DNA from: Bacillota bacterium | GTDB taxonomy: Bacteria > Bacillota > Clostridia > Peptostreptococcales > Acidaminobacteraceae | Direction: 5' to 3' | Length of the DNA: 64,000 nt | Assembly: GCA_025210655.1 (NCBI GenBank) | Contig: JAOARG010000028.1 | Span: 1 to 64,000, forward strand | Shown: one piece after another, positions 15,600 to 24,176 of the stretch | Numbering within the stretch: position 1 is the stretch's first letter | Layout: each line of letters opens with the position of its first letter | Position numbers and translations under genes: made by a program | The notes under the pieces: generated by a model | What the model was told of the DNA's origin: nothing | The model's input: the letters and a program-made list of their open reading frames with translations, nothing else | Database searches by the model: none

Positions 15600-18119
15600 A
15601 TGGGCATATTGTTAAAATTTACTTTTAAGAATATTAAAGAAAGTAAATTTAGATCTTTTCTTATTATCATATCAGTTGCCCTTTCTGTAGCATTGTTTTT
15701 CGGTTCTTTTTCTTTGTCTGATACTGTTGAAAATATGTTTGTAGAGCAGTTCAAAGCATATTTTGGTACAGCTGAAGAAATTGTCCAACCAGATAAGTCA
15801 TCTACTTTCAGGTATATGGTACCTGAAAATTTAGAACTGGACTATGAATATCTAGTTGGTGCTTATGAAACATCCGGCCAATTTAAAGCTAAAGATGGGA
15901 CAAAGACTGGTGTCTCTATAAAGGGTTTTGAACTTGATGGTCTAGATAAGATGAATCCGATAACGATACTAGAAAAAGGTAAACTGGACGATTTTTCTGG
16001 GAAAAAGGTTATAGTTGGTAAAAAATTCGCTGATGAGAATGGCTATAAGCTTGGTGATGATATTGTATTTGAGATTGGTGGTAAGAAGGATAAGTACTTC
16101 ATAGAGGGTATAGCTGAAGACTATGGATTTTTTAGACCCAATGACTATAATAAAACAGTCATCGTGCCAAGGAATACTTTAGCAACTAAGTATGGAAAGG
16201 CAGGTCATGTTACTTCCATTTATGTTAAACCTAAAGAGATGCTTGATTTTGATACTGTAGAAAAGGATCTTAAAAAAGGTTACAACAAACATATGATACA
16301 GGAGACGATTTCTAAAAAAGAAATTAACGAGATTTCAAAGCAAATTCGTACTCCATTCTTATTTATGTTGATATCTGTAATTTTTATATCCATTTATATT
16401 ATATACACATCTTTCAAAGTAATTACTTTGGAGAGATTACCTATACTAGGTACATTTAGAAGTGTTGGTGCAACTAAAAAGATGACCAACAGAGTACTTA
16501 TAATAGAAAGTATGACTTATGGAATTATTGGTGGTATTGTTGGTTCAGGACTAGGAATACTGGTATTAAAAGGTGTAACTAAAGTTCTTGGAAGTGGTGC
16601 TCTAACTGGCCAACCAATGAGGGTTGCAATGAAGTTTAATCCTATGAATATTTTATATGGATTCCTTCTTGCGGTTATTTTATCATTTATTAGTGCTATT
16701 ATTCCTATAAGAAAAACTTCTAAAATGCCAATAAAAGAAATCCTTCTTAATATTATGGAGGGTAATAAGAAGAAAAAAACTTATATAAGATATATTATTG
16801 GAGCATTTTTAATGGTAGCTGCAAATGTACTGCCGAATATTGTTCCAGAAGCTCAAAAGCTTATGGTATGTGCTATATCTATGGTTATGATAAGTGTTGC
16901 TATAGTAATGCTTGTACCAGTAATGACAATGTTCCTTCTTAGATTTGTAACACCGATAATATCAAAGCTTTTTGGAAATATTGGTATATTGGTTGGGAAG
17001 GGCTTCAAGGGAAATAAGGGACTAATCAGTTCTATAATACTTCTTACAATGGGTATATCTTCATTAATGATGATAGATTCATTAAGTTCATCAGTAAATA
17101 GTTTGATTACTGAGCATTATGACAATATGCACTATGATGTGAGCCTTAGAATATGGGGTTCCAAAGAAGGTGGAGGAATTGGAAACACACTTTATCAGAA
17201 AATTGCATCAGTAGATAATGTTAAGGGATATCTTCCTTATGATTCTACTTGGGGAGTATCTTTGGCAAATAAAAAGGATTTTGCTGATGAAGTTGCAGCA
17301 ATAAAGAATATGGAGTATTTCAAATACTTTGGTCTTGAAATAGAGACGGATGATTTAGATGGTCTTGTTAAGAAGTTAAATAACTCGAGATCAATGGTTT
17401 TATCTAAGAATATGATGAATACTTCTGGATATAAAATTGGTGACAAGTTTTTACTGAAGACTCCAAGTGGTAACAGAAATTATGAAATAATAGCTTTTAC
17501 AAGAAAGAGTTCAGGAAATGACAAGAAAATGTATATTGGTGATGTTTTCCTAAGATCAGATTTTAGGACAGGAAAACCTGGAAATATTGCTATAAAACTA
17601 AAAGATCCATCACAATTTTTCTCTACTAAGGGAGAAATAGAAACAAAACTTAATAACTATTGGTATAGATTAAGCTCAGTTGAGGAAGATAAGGCTAGAA
17701 ATCTTAAATCAAATGCAACTATGCTGATGCTTATGAAGGCCTTTTCAATTGTAACGATGGTAATAGGTACGATTGGTATTGTTAACAACTTCCTTGTTGA
17801 CTTTATGAGAAGAAGAAGATCTCTTGCTCTTTATGCTTCTGTTGGTATGAGTAGAAGACAAACTGTAAAGATGGTATTTGCTGAGGCTCTTACTACGGGA
17901 TTCTTCGGTGGTATATTCGGTATATTTGGAACGATTTTAATGGTTAGGATGCTTACAATGATATTTAAGGCACTTGAAATGGGTCTTGATATTGCGGTAC
18001 AGCCATCCTTGATGATACAAATGACTATTGGATCAATGATATTAAGTCTTATATCTTCAATAGTACCAGCTATGAAATCTTCAAGAATAAATATTGTAAA
18101 CGAAATAAAATATGAGTAG
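15600..18119 (+). CDS. ABC exporter permease (FtsX/MacB type, two FtsX units)
   Basis: The 839-residue membrane protein has an N-terminal helix (about 16-38), an external MacB-like loop, then two FtsX-type blocks of three helices each (about 255-375 and 705-830) with extra helices near 400-460 and a second external domain (about 500-690). Blocks such as LGTFRSVGATKK and ALYASVGMSRRQ are the cytoplasmic coupling segments of this family. This is the usual single-chain permease with 10 helices that works with a LolD-like ATPase. Its ATPase and an adaptor follow in one operon, with spacings of 8 nt and a 1-nt overlap. The cargo could be a peptide or lipid-like toxin, which cannot be told from sequence. 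Confidence 0.9.
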   Translation: MGILLKFTFKNIKESKFRSFLIIISVALSVALFFGSFSLSDTVENMFVEQFKAYFGTAEEIVQPDKSSTFRYMVPENLELDYEYLVGAYETSGQFKAKDGTKTGVSIKGFELDGLDKMNPITILEKGKLDDFSGKKVIVGKKFADENGYKLGDDIVFEIGGKKDKYFIEGIAEDYGFFRPNDYNKTVIVPRNTLATKYGKAGHVTSIYVKPKEMLDFDTVEKDLKKGYNKHMIQETISKKEINEISKQIRTPFLFMLISVIFISIYIIYTSFKVITLERLPILGTFRSVGATKKMTNRVLIIESMTYGIIGGIVGSGLGILVLKGVTKVLGSGALTGQPMRVAMKFNPMNILYGFLLAVILSFISAIIPIRKTSKMPIKEILLNIMEGNKKKKTYIRYIIGAFLMVAANVLPNIVPEAQKLMVCAISMVMISVAIVMLVPVMTMFLLRFVTPIISKLFGNIGILVGKGFKGNKGLISSIILLTMGISSLMMIDSLSSSVNSLITEHYDNMHYDVSLRIWGSKEGGGIGNTLYQKIASVDNVKGYLPYDSTWGVSLANKKDFADEVAAIKNMEYFKYFGLEIETDDLDGLVKKLNNSRSMVLSKNMMNTSGYKIGDKFLLKTPSGNRNYEIIAFTRKSSGNDKKMYIGDVFLRSDFRTGKPGNIAIKLKDPSQFFSTKGEIETKLNNYWYRLSSVEEDKARNLKSNATMLMLMKAFSIVTMVIGTIGIVNNFLVDFMRRRRSLALYASVGMSRRQTVKMVFAEALTTGFFGGIFGIFGTILMVRMLTMIFKALEMGLDIAVQPSLMIQMTIGSMILSLISSIVPAMKSSRINIVNEIKYE

Positions 18120-18127
18120 GTGAAAAA

Positions 18128-18799
18128 ATGGACACTATGATAAAAGTAGAAAATCTTTATAAGAAATTCACCCTTGGGGATCAAGAGTTGACTGTTTTGA
18201 AAGATATAAATCTTGATATTCAAAAAGGAGAATTTGTTTCCCTAATGGGGCCGTCAGGTTCTGGTAAGTCAACATTATTGTATTTAATTGGTGGTCTTGA
18301 TAAACCAACAGAAGGCTCTGTGAATATTAAGGGAAAGCAACTTGAAAAAATGAAAGACAAGGAAGAGAGTATTTTAAGAAGAAGGGATATAGGATTTGTA
18401 TTTCAGTTTTATAATCTAGTTCCTAATCTTAATGTAGAAGACAATATTATGCTTCCAGTTCTTTTAGATGGAAAAAAACTTAAAGACTATAAAGAAAGAT
18501 TAGATGAGCTTCTTGATCTTGTAGGTCTTAGTGATAGAAGAGACCATACTCCTAGGGAGCTTTCAGGTGGTCAACAGCAAAGGGTTGCAATTGCAAGGGC
18601 ATTAATCAACAATCCAGATATAATTCTTGCAGATGAGCCTATAGGTAACCTGGATAGTAAGACAGGTGCTGATATTATGGAATTATTCCAAAAGATCAAC
18701 AAAGAAAAAAATATTACTATAGTTCAGGTAACACACTCTTTTGAGGCATCTGAATATGGAACAAGATTAATCAAATTGATGGACGGGAGGATCATATAA
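18128..18799 (+). CDS. ABC exporter ATPase (LolD/MacB family)
   Basis: All nucleotide-binding motifs are intact in 223 residues: Walker A GPSGSGKST, Q-loop in FVFQFYNLVPNL, signature LSGGQQQRVAIARAL, Walker B IILADEPIGNLDS and the switch histidine in VTHSFEAS. The FQFYNLVPNLNVEDN segment places it with the MacB/LolD/FtsE branch that drives FtsX-type permeases by mechanotransmission. It lies between its permease (8 nt upstream) and an adaptor that it overlaps by one base. Confidence 0.93.
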   Translation: MDTMIKVENLYKKFTLGDQELTVLKDINLDIQKGEFVSLMGPSGSGKSTLLYLIGGLDKPTEGSVNIKGKQLEKMKDKEESILRRRDIGFVFQFYNLVPNLNVEDNIMLPVLLDGKKLKDYKERLDELLDLVGLSDRRDHTPRELSGGQQQRVAIARALINNPDIILADEPIGNLDSKTGADIMELFQKINKEKNITIVQVTHSFEASEYGTRLIKLMDGRII

Positions 18800-19809
18800 T
18801 GAAAAAAGGTATATTGTTAGTAATGGTTGTAGCCTTATCTTTTGGACTGTTTGGCTGCGGAGGTGGAAATGCTCAGGCTGAGGCAATGCCAGAGGATATG
18901 ATGGAGCAGACAGAAGAGGTTAAAGAAGTACCTAAGATAGATGCTTTTGGAGTTGTTAAGGTAAGAGAGATGCAAAATGTTAAGGTTGACTTTAACAGTA
19001 AGGTTGAGAAAGTTTTTGTTAAGGCTGGGGAGAAAGTTGCCCTTAATACTGAACTTGTTGAGCTAGATTTATCTAAACTAAATAATGAACTTGAAGATCA
19101 GAAACTTGATCTTGAAGAAAAAGAATATGAATTATCAATGAAAGATGTTGATGTAACTAAAATGATAAATGATTTAAAAGTATCAAGAGATAATTTCCAA
19201 ATGGCAAAAGATGATTACTTTAAGTCAAAGGATCTATATGCTAAAAATTCTATTTCTAAAGAGGAACTTGATAAGAAAGAATTAACATATAAAGAATCTC
19301 AGAAAAATGTTACTAATATGGAGCTTTCTCTAAGTGATACGAAAAACAATAAAAACAACAATGATAGAAAGCTTATCAATAGTATTTCTAAGGCTAAAAG
19401 AAACATCTCGATTTTAGAAAAGAAAATTCAAGATGCAAATCTTAAGGATGGAAGTATTTTATTATCGAAAGTGAATAACGGAGTAGTTCAGAAGTTAGAT
19501 GTACTGGAAGGTGATTACCTAACTAATGAAATCAAAATCATGACAATCATGGATCTTGATACAAGATATATTGAAACTGAAATTGCAGAAGAGTTTGTTA
19601 AAGATGTAAAAGTTGGACAAAAAGTAGAAGTGAAATCAATGGCAAATTTAGACAAAGTATACACAGGATCAATTAAAAGAATCTGGAAAACATCAGAAAA
19701 TAGAAATGGCGAAACAGTAGTACCAGTTGAAATTGAAATTGATAACCTTGATGATAATTTACTAGTAAACTTTAATGTAGAAGTGAAAATTATTCTTGAA
19801 GAAAACTAA
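18799..19809 (+). CDS. Lipoprotein adaptor of the ABC exporter (HlyD/MacA family)
   Basis: The 336-residue protein has a lipoprotein signal with lipobox LFGC (C20), so it would be anchored outside the membrane. A lipoyl/barrel-sandwich half (VEKVFVKAGEKVALNT), a long coiled coil (about 93-200) and the second lipoyl half (GVVQKLDVLEGDYLTN) follow, then a beta-barrel part with VKVGQKVEVKSM. This is the MacA/HlyD layout. In Gram-positives such adaptors help MacB-type pumps move peptides. The operon is permease, ATPase, adaptor, and a strong terminator closes it. Confidence 0.88.
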   Translation: MKKGILLVMVVALSFGLFGCGGGNAQAEAMPEDMMEQTEEVKEVPKIDAFGVVKVREMQNVKVDFNSKVEKVFVKAGEKVALNTELVELDLSKLNNELEDQKLDLEEKEYELSMKDVDVTKMINDLKVSRDNFQMAKDDYFKSKDLYAKNSISKEELDKKELTYKESQKNVTNMELSLSDTKNNKNNNDRKLINSISKAKRNISILEKKIQDANLKDGSILLSKVNNGVVQKLDVLEGDYLTNEIKIMTIMDLDTRYIETEIAEEFVKDVKVGQKVEVKSMANLDKVYTGSIKRIWKTSENRNGETVVPVEIEIDNLDDNLLVNFNVEVKIILEEN

Positions 19810-19811
19810 AT

Positions 19812-19853
19812 AAAAAATAGACAATCGTAAAAAATTACGATTGTCTATTTTTT
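19812..19853. terminator. Bidirectional terminator
   Basis: A 19-bp stem built on ATAGACAATCGTAA and TTACGATTGTCTAT with an AAAA loop has A- and T-runs at both sides. It can serve the exporter operon on the + strand and the small gene on the - strand. Confidence 0.92.
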
Positions 19854-19859
19854 TATTTT

Positions 19860-19976
19860 TTATTCCTCTATCTCAAGCTTCTCTACACAAGACACCGAGT
19901 CCATTAAAAACTTAATTCCTAATCCTAAAGCAGCAAAGAATAAAAGAAGTCCACAACACTTTTTACATTTGTTCAT
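19860..19976 (-). CDS. 38-residue membrane protein with Cys-rich N-terminus
   Basis: On the - strand an ATG at 19976 is preceded by GGGAGGT with 8 nt spacing. It encodes a 38-residue protein that begins MNKCKKCCGLLLFFAALGLG, has one hydrophobic segment (about 9-26) and an acidic end, and stops at 19860 next to the bidirectional terminator. An AT-rich stretch with TATATT and TATAAA upstream can supply a -10. The strong ribosome site, the open frame and the fitting terminator support a real gene. The C-x2-C-C cluster at the membrane edge could bind metal. I do not recognise a family. Confidence 0.65.
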   Translation of the reverse strand: MNKCKKCCGLLLFFAALGLGIKFLMDSVSCVEKLEIEE

Positions 19977-20078
19977 ATTATATTACCTCCCTAAAATTCT
20001 ATATATTTATAATATACCATTTTTCTTAGACTATATAGCATAATTATGATTTGTATTTTAATTGTAATATCTGTGACA

Positions 20079-20400
20079 GGGGCGGTGAAACGGGGAAGCG
20101 CACAAGATTACATTTGTGCTAGAAGAAATTTTACTTTGTAAAAGGGGAATGGGAAGAACTAAGAACTTATGCAAAACTTAGACTTTAGAAATAATCATTT
20201 TAACAAACTAATATTTATGTACAAATATGCGAAATGCGGATTCGTACTATGATTAAAAAATCTTAATCACTTCCTTTTCACCTAGACTTTGCCAAAGCAA
20301 AGTTGATTCCCCTAGCACAAAAATTATTGTGCGATTCTCCTTTTCAGCCAGAGGACATTTTTACTATTTATATACAACAAAAAAGTGATAGACACCGCTT
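20079..20400. repeat. Fishbone element with AGGGGAAT/ATTCCCCT linkers
   Basis: Nested complementary linkers are GCGGTG (20082) with CACCGC (20392), AGGGGAAT (20143-20150) with ATTCCCCT (20306-20313), and GGAAG (20152) with CTTCC (20270). Side hairpins are GCACAA/TTGTGC (20100-20119), TTTTAC/GTAAAA (20129-20143), ATATTT/AAATAT (20211-20228), TGATTAA/TTAATCA (20250-20269), ACTTTGC/GCAAAGT (20286-20303) and GCACAA/TTGTGC (20315-20332). The element shares its linker with that at 51266-51620. The rest of the gap to 20581 shows no gene. Confidence 0.82.
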
Positions 20401-20581
20401 CACTACTATAGTAGACTTAGTTGATTCAAAAAATTATATTCTTTTATGGTTTGGTCTAAAGAATATATGTGGATTGTTTAGGTTTAGAGGTTAGTGAAAA
20501 ATATGATGTTTGGGTTAATATTTTTTTATAACCTGTAGGATAAATGTGATTTTTTGGACTATTTATCTTTGGAGGTGTTGT

Positions 20582-20929
20582 ATGAAGTTCATTTTACAAG
20601 GAATCCTTATAGTTGTACTACTAAGGGTAAGTGAATTCATAAGCGAATTTTTTAGACTTCCTATACCAGGAAGTTTGTTAGGAATGATAATTTTATTTCT
20701 TTTATTAGAGACAAAGGTATTAAAGTTGGATTTTATTTCTGATTTTGGCAATGTAATGCTGAAGCATTTAGGTTTTTTCTTTATTCCACCAGCAGTATCA
20801 CTGATGGTATCTTATGGAATAGTTAAGGGAAGTATAATGAAAATGCTAATCATACTTGTTGTGAGTTTGTTTATAGTAATGGGAGTAACGGGAAAAGTTG
20901 TAGATAGAATCTTAAAGGAGGATCATTAA
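20582..20929 (+). CDS. CidA/LrgA-family holin-like membrane protein
   Basis: The 115-residue protein has four hydrophobic helices and the family segment RLPIPGSLLGMIILFLLL, followed by FFIPPAVSLM. CidA/LrgA proteins are holin-like membrane proteins of Gram-positives linked to autolysis control and, in some species, to pyruvate uptake with their LrgB partner. I set the start at 20582 (GGAGGT 5 nt upstream). The stop is one base before the LrgB-like start, so they form a pair. Whether it is of the CidA or LrgA type cannot be decided from sequence alone. Confidence 0.9.
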   Translation: MKFILQGILIVVLLRVSEFISEFFRLPIPGSLLGMIILFLLLETKVLKLDFISDFGNVMLKHLGFFFIPPAVSLMVSYGIVKGSIMKMLIILVVSLFIVMGVTGKVVDRILKEDH

Positions 20930-20930
20930 T

Positions 20931-21617
20931 ATGATACATGAATTATCAATGGTCGCTATGACAGTAATTTTTTATATACTGAGTACTGTTATTTATAAGA
21001 AATTTAAGACTCCCTTACTTAATCCTATACTAGTAAGTACAATATTTATTATAGCTACTTTAATGTTTGCTGGAATGGATTATGAAGCATATGATATGGG
21101 TGGGAGACACATTAAATTTTTCCTTGGACCATCAATAGTTATACTTGCAATTCCACTACACAGACAGTTTCATATATTAAAAAAATCATACAAGCCTATT
21201 TTAGGTGGAATAATAACAGGAATAATCGTTTCTTTTATAACTGTAGTGGGATTATCTAAATTATTTAATTTAAATAGAGAGTTGATGCTTTCAATAGTAC
21301 CAAAATCAATTACTACACCTATGGGAATACTTGTAACAAGCGAAATTGGTGGTCTAGAGTCAATTACAATAGCCTCAATAATCCTTACAGGTATCATAGG
21401 AGCAGTACTTGCACCAACGGTAATGAAGGTATTCAGAATAAAAAATAACGTAGCGGTAGGGATTGGAATAGGAACCTCATCCCATGCTGTCGGAACTTCA
21501 AAAGCAGTAGAAATGGGAGAAGTAGAAGGAGCAATGAGCAGTCTATCCATAGCAGTAGCTGGACTAATTACTGTACTTTTAACTCCGCTTATTCAGATTG
21601 CTTTAAACTTAATATAA
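20931..21617 (+). CDS. LrgB/CidB-family membrane protein
   Basis: The 228-residue, multi-helix protein carries the LrgB signatures KSITTPMGILVTSEIGG and GIGTSSHAVGTSKAVEMGE. The family forms the membrane partner of LrgA/CidA. Start ATG at 20931 with AAAGGAGG upstream; the two genes are almost fused. The C-terminus ends inside the following bidirectional terminator. Confidence 0.92.
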   Translation: MIHELSMVAMTVIFYILSTVIYKKFKTPLLNPILVSTIFIIATLMFAGMDYEAYDMGGRHIKFFLGPSIVILAIPLHRQFHILKKSYKPILGGIITGIIVSFITVVGLSKLFNLNRELMLSIVPKSITTPMGILVTSEIGGLESITIASIILTGIIGAVLAPTVMKVFRIKNNVAVGIGIGTSSHAVGTSKAVEMGEVEGAMSSLSIAVAGLITVLLTPLIQIALNLI

Positions 21618-21651
21618 AAAAATAAGCCGAGTAGGCTTATTTTTTTATATT
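21611..21651. terminator. Bidirectional terminator between convergent genes
   Basis: AATATAAAAAAATAAGCC and GGCTTATTTTTTTATATT pair along 18 bp with a GAGTA loop. The arms contain the stop codons of both the lrgB-like gene and the opposite HD-GYP gene. Confidence 0.93.
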
Positions 21652-22792
21652 AAGTTTCGTTTTTGCTGTCCTTAGGATCCACATACTGTATCCCATCAAT
21701 AACAATATTAGGATTTACAAGTAAATCCATTCTAGACTTTTGGACTCCGGCCTTACTAATATTAAGAATATTGATTACCGGTCTAAGTGGATAGTTTGGA
21801 TTAACTTTTTCAACAACGGCTATTTGGCCATTACTTAATTTTACTAATGTTCCTGCTGGATACGGTATTATCTTTCTTACAAAAGTATTTGCCATATCAA
21901 AATCAAAATGTCTTCCTGCTGCCCCCATTATATATTCTATTGCTTCATTAGGTGGTTTAGCAGGCGAATTTACTGTGTCTGATGTTATTTCGTCGTAAGA
22001 GTTTGCTATTGCAACTATACGGGCCATTCTATTTATAAAATTGCCACTCATTCCCCTAGGATAACCTGAACCGTCATAGTGCTCATGGTGTTGAAGGGCA
22101 ACAACCTTTGAATGGCTTGATAAACTATAATGTTCCTTTAGATAGTTGTAACCATCAAGTGTGTGGTTTTTATATTGTTCCTGTTGATCTTCATTTAACT
22201 CATCAAATGAAACTGACAACAGTTCCTTTGGTAAGAATGCTTTACCTACATCGTGTAATAAAGCTCCCATAAATAACTTATATAGATCCCCCTTAGAAAG
22301 TTTAAGTTCAATACCTAAGATAAGTGAAAGAACTGCGACATTTAGGGAATGCTCATAAGTATAGTTATCTATAGATTTTATATCAACAAGATTTATCATA
22401 AGCTGACGACTGTTGGTAATATCTTCTACAATATAGTCAGATACTTGCTTTAATTGTTGTAGGTATTTTTCCATACCCTTAACCTTGAGTTTATCATTAA
22501 AGCTAGTAAATTCATTTTTCATAGAAGAATTGAACTTTTCTATATTTTGAAAAGTTTCCTTAATGGCTTTAATTGCCTGGTTTCTAACTTCAGGCTTAAT
22601 AAGCTCATTTATTTCTTCATCACTATAACCGTCATCTATATAAACGGTGTAAAGACCGTTTTCTTTAATACGTGTAATTAGTGCTTCTGATAGAACTACT
22701 CCTGCCTTGAGAAGAATACTTCCCTTAGAGTTATAAATGGTTTTGGCAAGGCGAGTTCCTTCACGAACACAACTTAGTGGAACAATCCTCAT
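21650..22792 (-). CDS. HD-GYP domain cyclic-di-GMP phosphodiesterase, no receiver
   Basis: The 380-residue protein starts with a small beta-rich N-terminal domain (VREGTRLAKTIYNSKGSILL) often joined to HD-GYP domains, then a helical linker, then the HD-GYP domain (about 140-320). The metal ligands are seen in HSLNVAVLSL, LLHDVGKAFLPKELL and ALQHHEHYDGSGYPRG, including the GYP signature. These enzymes cut cyclic di-GMP. No transmembrane or receiver part is present. The gene stands alone on the - strand between two operons. Confidence 0.9.
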   Translation of the reverse strand: MRIVPLSCVREGTRLAKTIYNSKGSILLKAGVVLSEALITRIKENGLYTVYIDDGYSDEEINELIKPEVRNQAIKAIKETFQNIEKFNSSMKNEFTSFNDKLKVKGMEKYLQQLKQVSDYIVEDITNSRQLMINLVDIKSIDNYTYEHSLNVAVLSLILGIELKLSKGDLYKLFMGALLHDVGKAFLPKELLSVSFDELNEDQQEQYKNHTLDGYNYLKEHYSLSSHSKVVALQHHEHYDGSGYPRGMSGNFINRMARIVAIANSYDEITSDTVNSPAKPPNEAIEYIMGAAGRHFDFDMANTFVRKIIPYPAGTLVKLSNGQIAVVEKVNPNYPLRPVINILNISKAGVQKSRMDLLVNPNIVIDGIQYVDPKDSKNET

Positions 22793-22930
22793 TCTCTAAC
22801 AACTCCTATTCTAGATATAAATCAATTATACCATAAAAGCTACTTTCCTTTAACTTAATAGTAATATTAGAGCCTCAATAGATATGATATAATATTCTTA
22901 TATAAATTATCCCTTATAAGCAGGGGCGAG

Positions 22931-22966
22931 AGGAGGAAATTGCCATAAAGGCAATATTTGAATATG
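22931..22966 (+). promoter_or_regulatory. Unusual ribosome site split from its start by a hairpin
   Basis: AGGAGG (22931-22936) is the only good ribosome site, but the first ATG is 27 nt away. The gap holds a hairpin, ATTGCC (22939-22944) with GGCAAT (22950-22955). Folded, it would leave about 10 nt between site and ATG 22964. A TTG at 22940 in the right place is followed by a stop after two codons. Confidence 0.6.
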
Positions 22967-23959
22967 AACAGAATGGATAGAAAAAATAATAGTCGTAGTT
23001 CTAAAGAAAAAAAGATGTCAAAGATAAATATGCTCTTCATAATTTTACCTTTGCTTTCAATAATTATTGGATTTGTAGCAGTAAGATTTGTTATGATACC
23101 AAGGTTTCAGTCAGTCTACCAAGAGAGGGCTAAAAAAATAGAAGAATTTAATAAAGAAAAAGAGAAGAAAAATATCGAAATTCAAGAAAGTGGAGACAAT
23201 GATGAAAATGTTATTGTTAGACCTGAGTCTGTTGAAGATGATAATAATACTGTAGAAAAAACGGAAACGGAAAATCAGATAGAAACAGGAAAAGAGACAG
23301 GATCTTCTTCAGATGAGATTGATTTAGATAATGTTACTATTAATAAAGAAAGCTCAAGAATTGTCTTAGCTGATAATAGCTATTATGCATTACAGGTGGC
23401 TAGTTTTAAGGAAATGGCTAATGCAAATAAGATGAAAGAAGAAATGAATAAGAAAGGCATACCGGCCCTTATTCAAGATGATGGTGCTATGAAAAGAGTT
23501 TTTGCAGGTGTATTTAATGATAGTGAATCTGGAAAGGCTATACTTGAAACTGTAAAAAAAGAATATCCAGATGCTTACTTATCTAAAAGAACCATAGTAC
23601 CTATGTTGTCAAGTACTACAATTCATGGAAAAACTGACATAGATAAGGTGAAAGATGGTGTTAATAATATACAGAAAGAAATTTATAAAATTTCATCGAT
23701 TTTAGAAGGTAAAAGTAGTTTTGAGGTATCAGGAAAGTTACTTAGTGAGGCTATGGAAACCAGTGATAGTGTAATTGTTGAGAACTTTCAGAACATTGAA
23801 ATACTAGGTGATGGTCAAGAAGTTGATAAAAAATTCACAGATTATCAAAATGAATGTATGAAAATACTACAGAAGGTCAAAAAACTTGACGAAAATCAGT
23901 GGATTGAGGCATGGGAATATTACATGAATTTAAGAATTGTATACAATAAGCTGACTTAA
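22964..23959 (+). CDS. Membrane-anchored SPOR-domain protein
   Basis: The protein of about 331 residues has a basic N-terminus, one membrane helix (about 22-45, INMLFIILPLLSIIIGFVAV), a charged coiled-coil and acidic linker, then a SPOR domain (about 140-210; YYALQVASFKEMANANKM and the second half VFAGVFND). SPOR domains bind bare glycan strands at the septum. The C-terminal 110 residues are helical and unrecognised. The start is uncertain: TTG 22958, ATG 22964 or ATG 22973. It may be a divisome protein. A terminator overlaps its stop. Confidence 0.82.
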   Translation: MNRMDRKNNSRSSKEKKMSKINMLFIILPLLSIIIGFVAVRFVMIPRFQSVYQERAKKIEEFNKEKEKKNIEIQESGDNDENVIVRPESVEDDNNTVEKTETENQIETGKETGSSSDEIDLDNVTINKESSRIVLADNSYYALQVASFKEMANANKMKEEMNKKGIPALIQDDGAMKRVFAGVFNDSESGKAILETVKKEYPDAYLSKRTIVPMLSSTTIHGKTDIDKVKDGVNNIQKEIYKISSILEGKSSFEVSGKLLSEAMETSDSVIVENFQNIEILGDGQEVDKKFTDYQNECMKILQKVKKLDENQWIEAWEYYMNLRIVYNKLT

Positions 23960-23973
23960 AAGTCGGCTTTTTT
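23948..23973 (+). terminator. Terminator overlapping the SPOR gene stop
   Basis: AAGCTGACTT and AAGTCGGCTT pair (one G-T) around an AA loop, then a T-run. The stop codon lies in the loop region. Confidence 0.85.
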
Positions 23974-24052
23974 ACTTTTTTGTAATAAAATAGCAAGTTA
24001 AATATTTAACATGTACTAAAAAAAATACATTTTATATAGTAAGGCTAAACAA

Positions 24053-24080
24053 TTGACATGCCGTCTCTTTGTAGTAAAAT
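24053..24080 (+). promoter_or_regulatory. Promoter of the rnf operon
   Basis: TTGACA (24053-24058), 16 nt, TAAAAT (24075-24080). This leaves a leader of about 90 nt before rnfC. Confidence 0.75.
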
Positions 24081-24176
24081 AATAGGGTAAAGGCGATAAT
24101 ATGATTTGATTGTGTGCATAAAAATACACATGAATGAATATTAAAAACAAATAAAAATATTTAAAGGGGTGAAGTT

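Noticed and set aside
20303-20494. 63-residue open frame starting ATGATTCCC
   Set aside because: No ribosome site, no family resemblance, and it runs across the hairpins of the 20079-20400 element.
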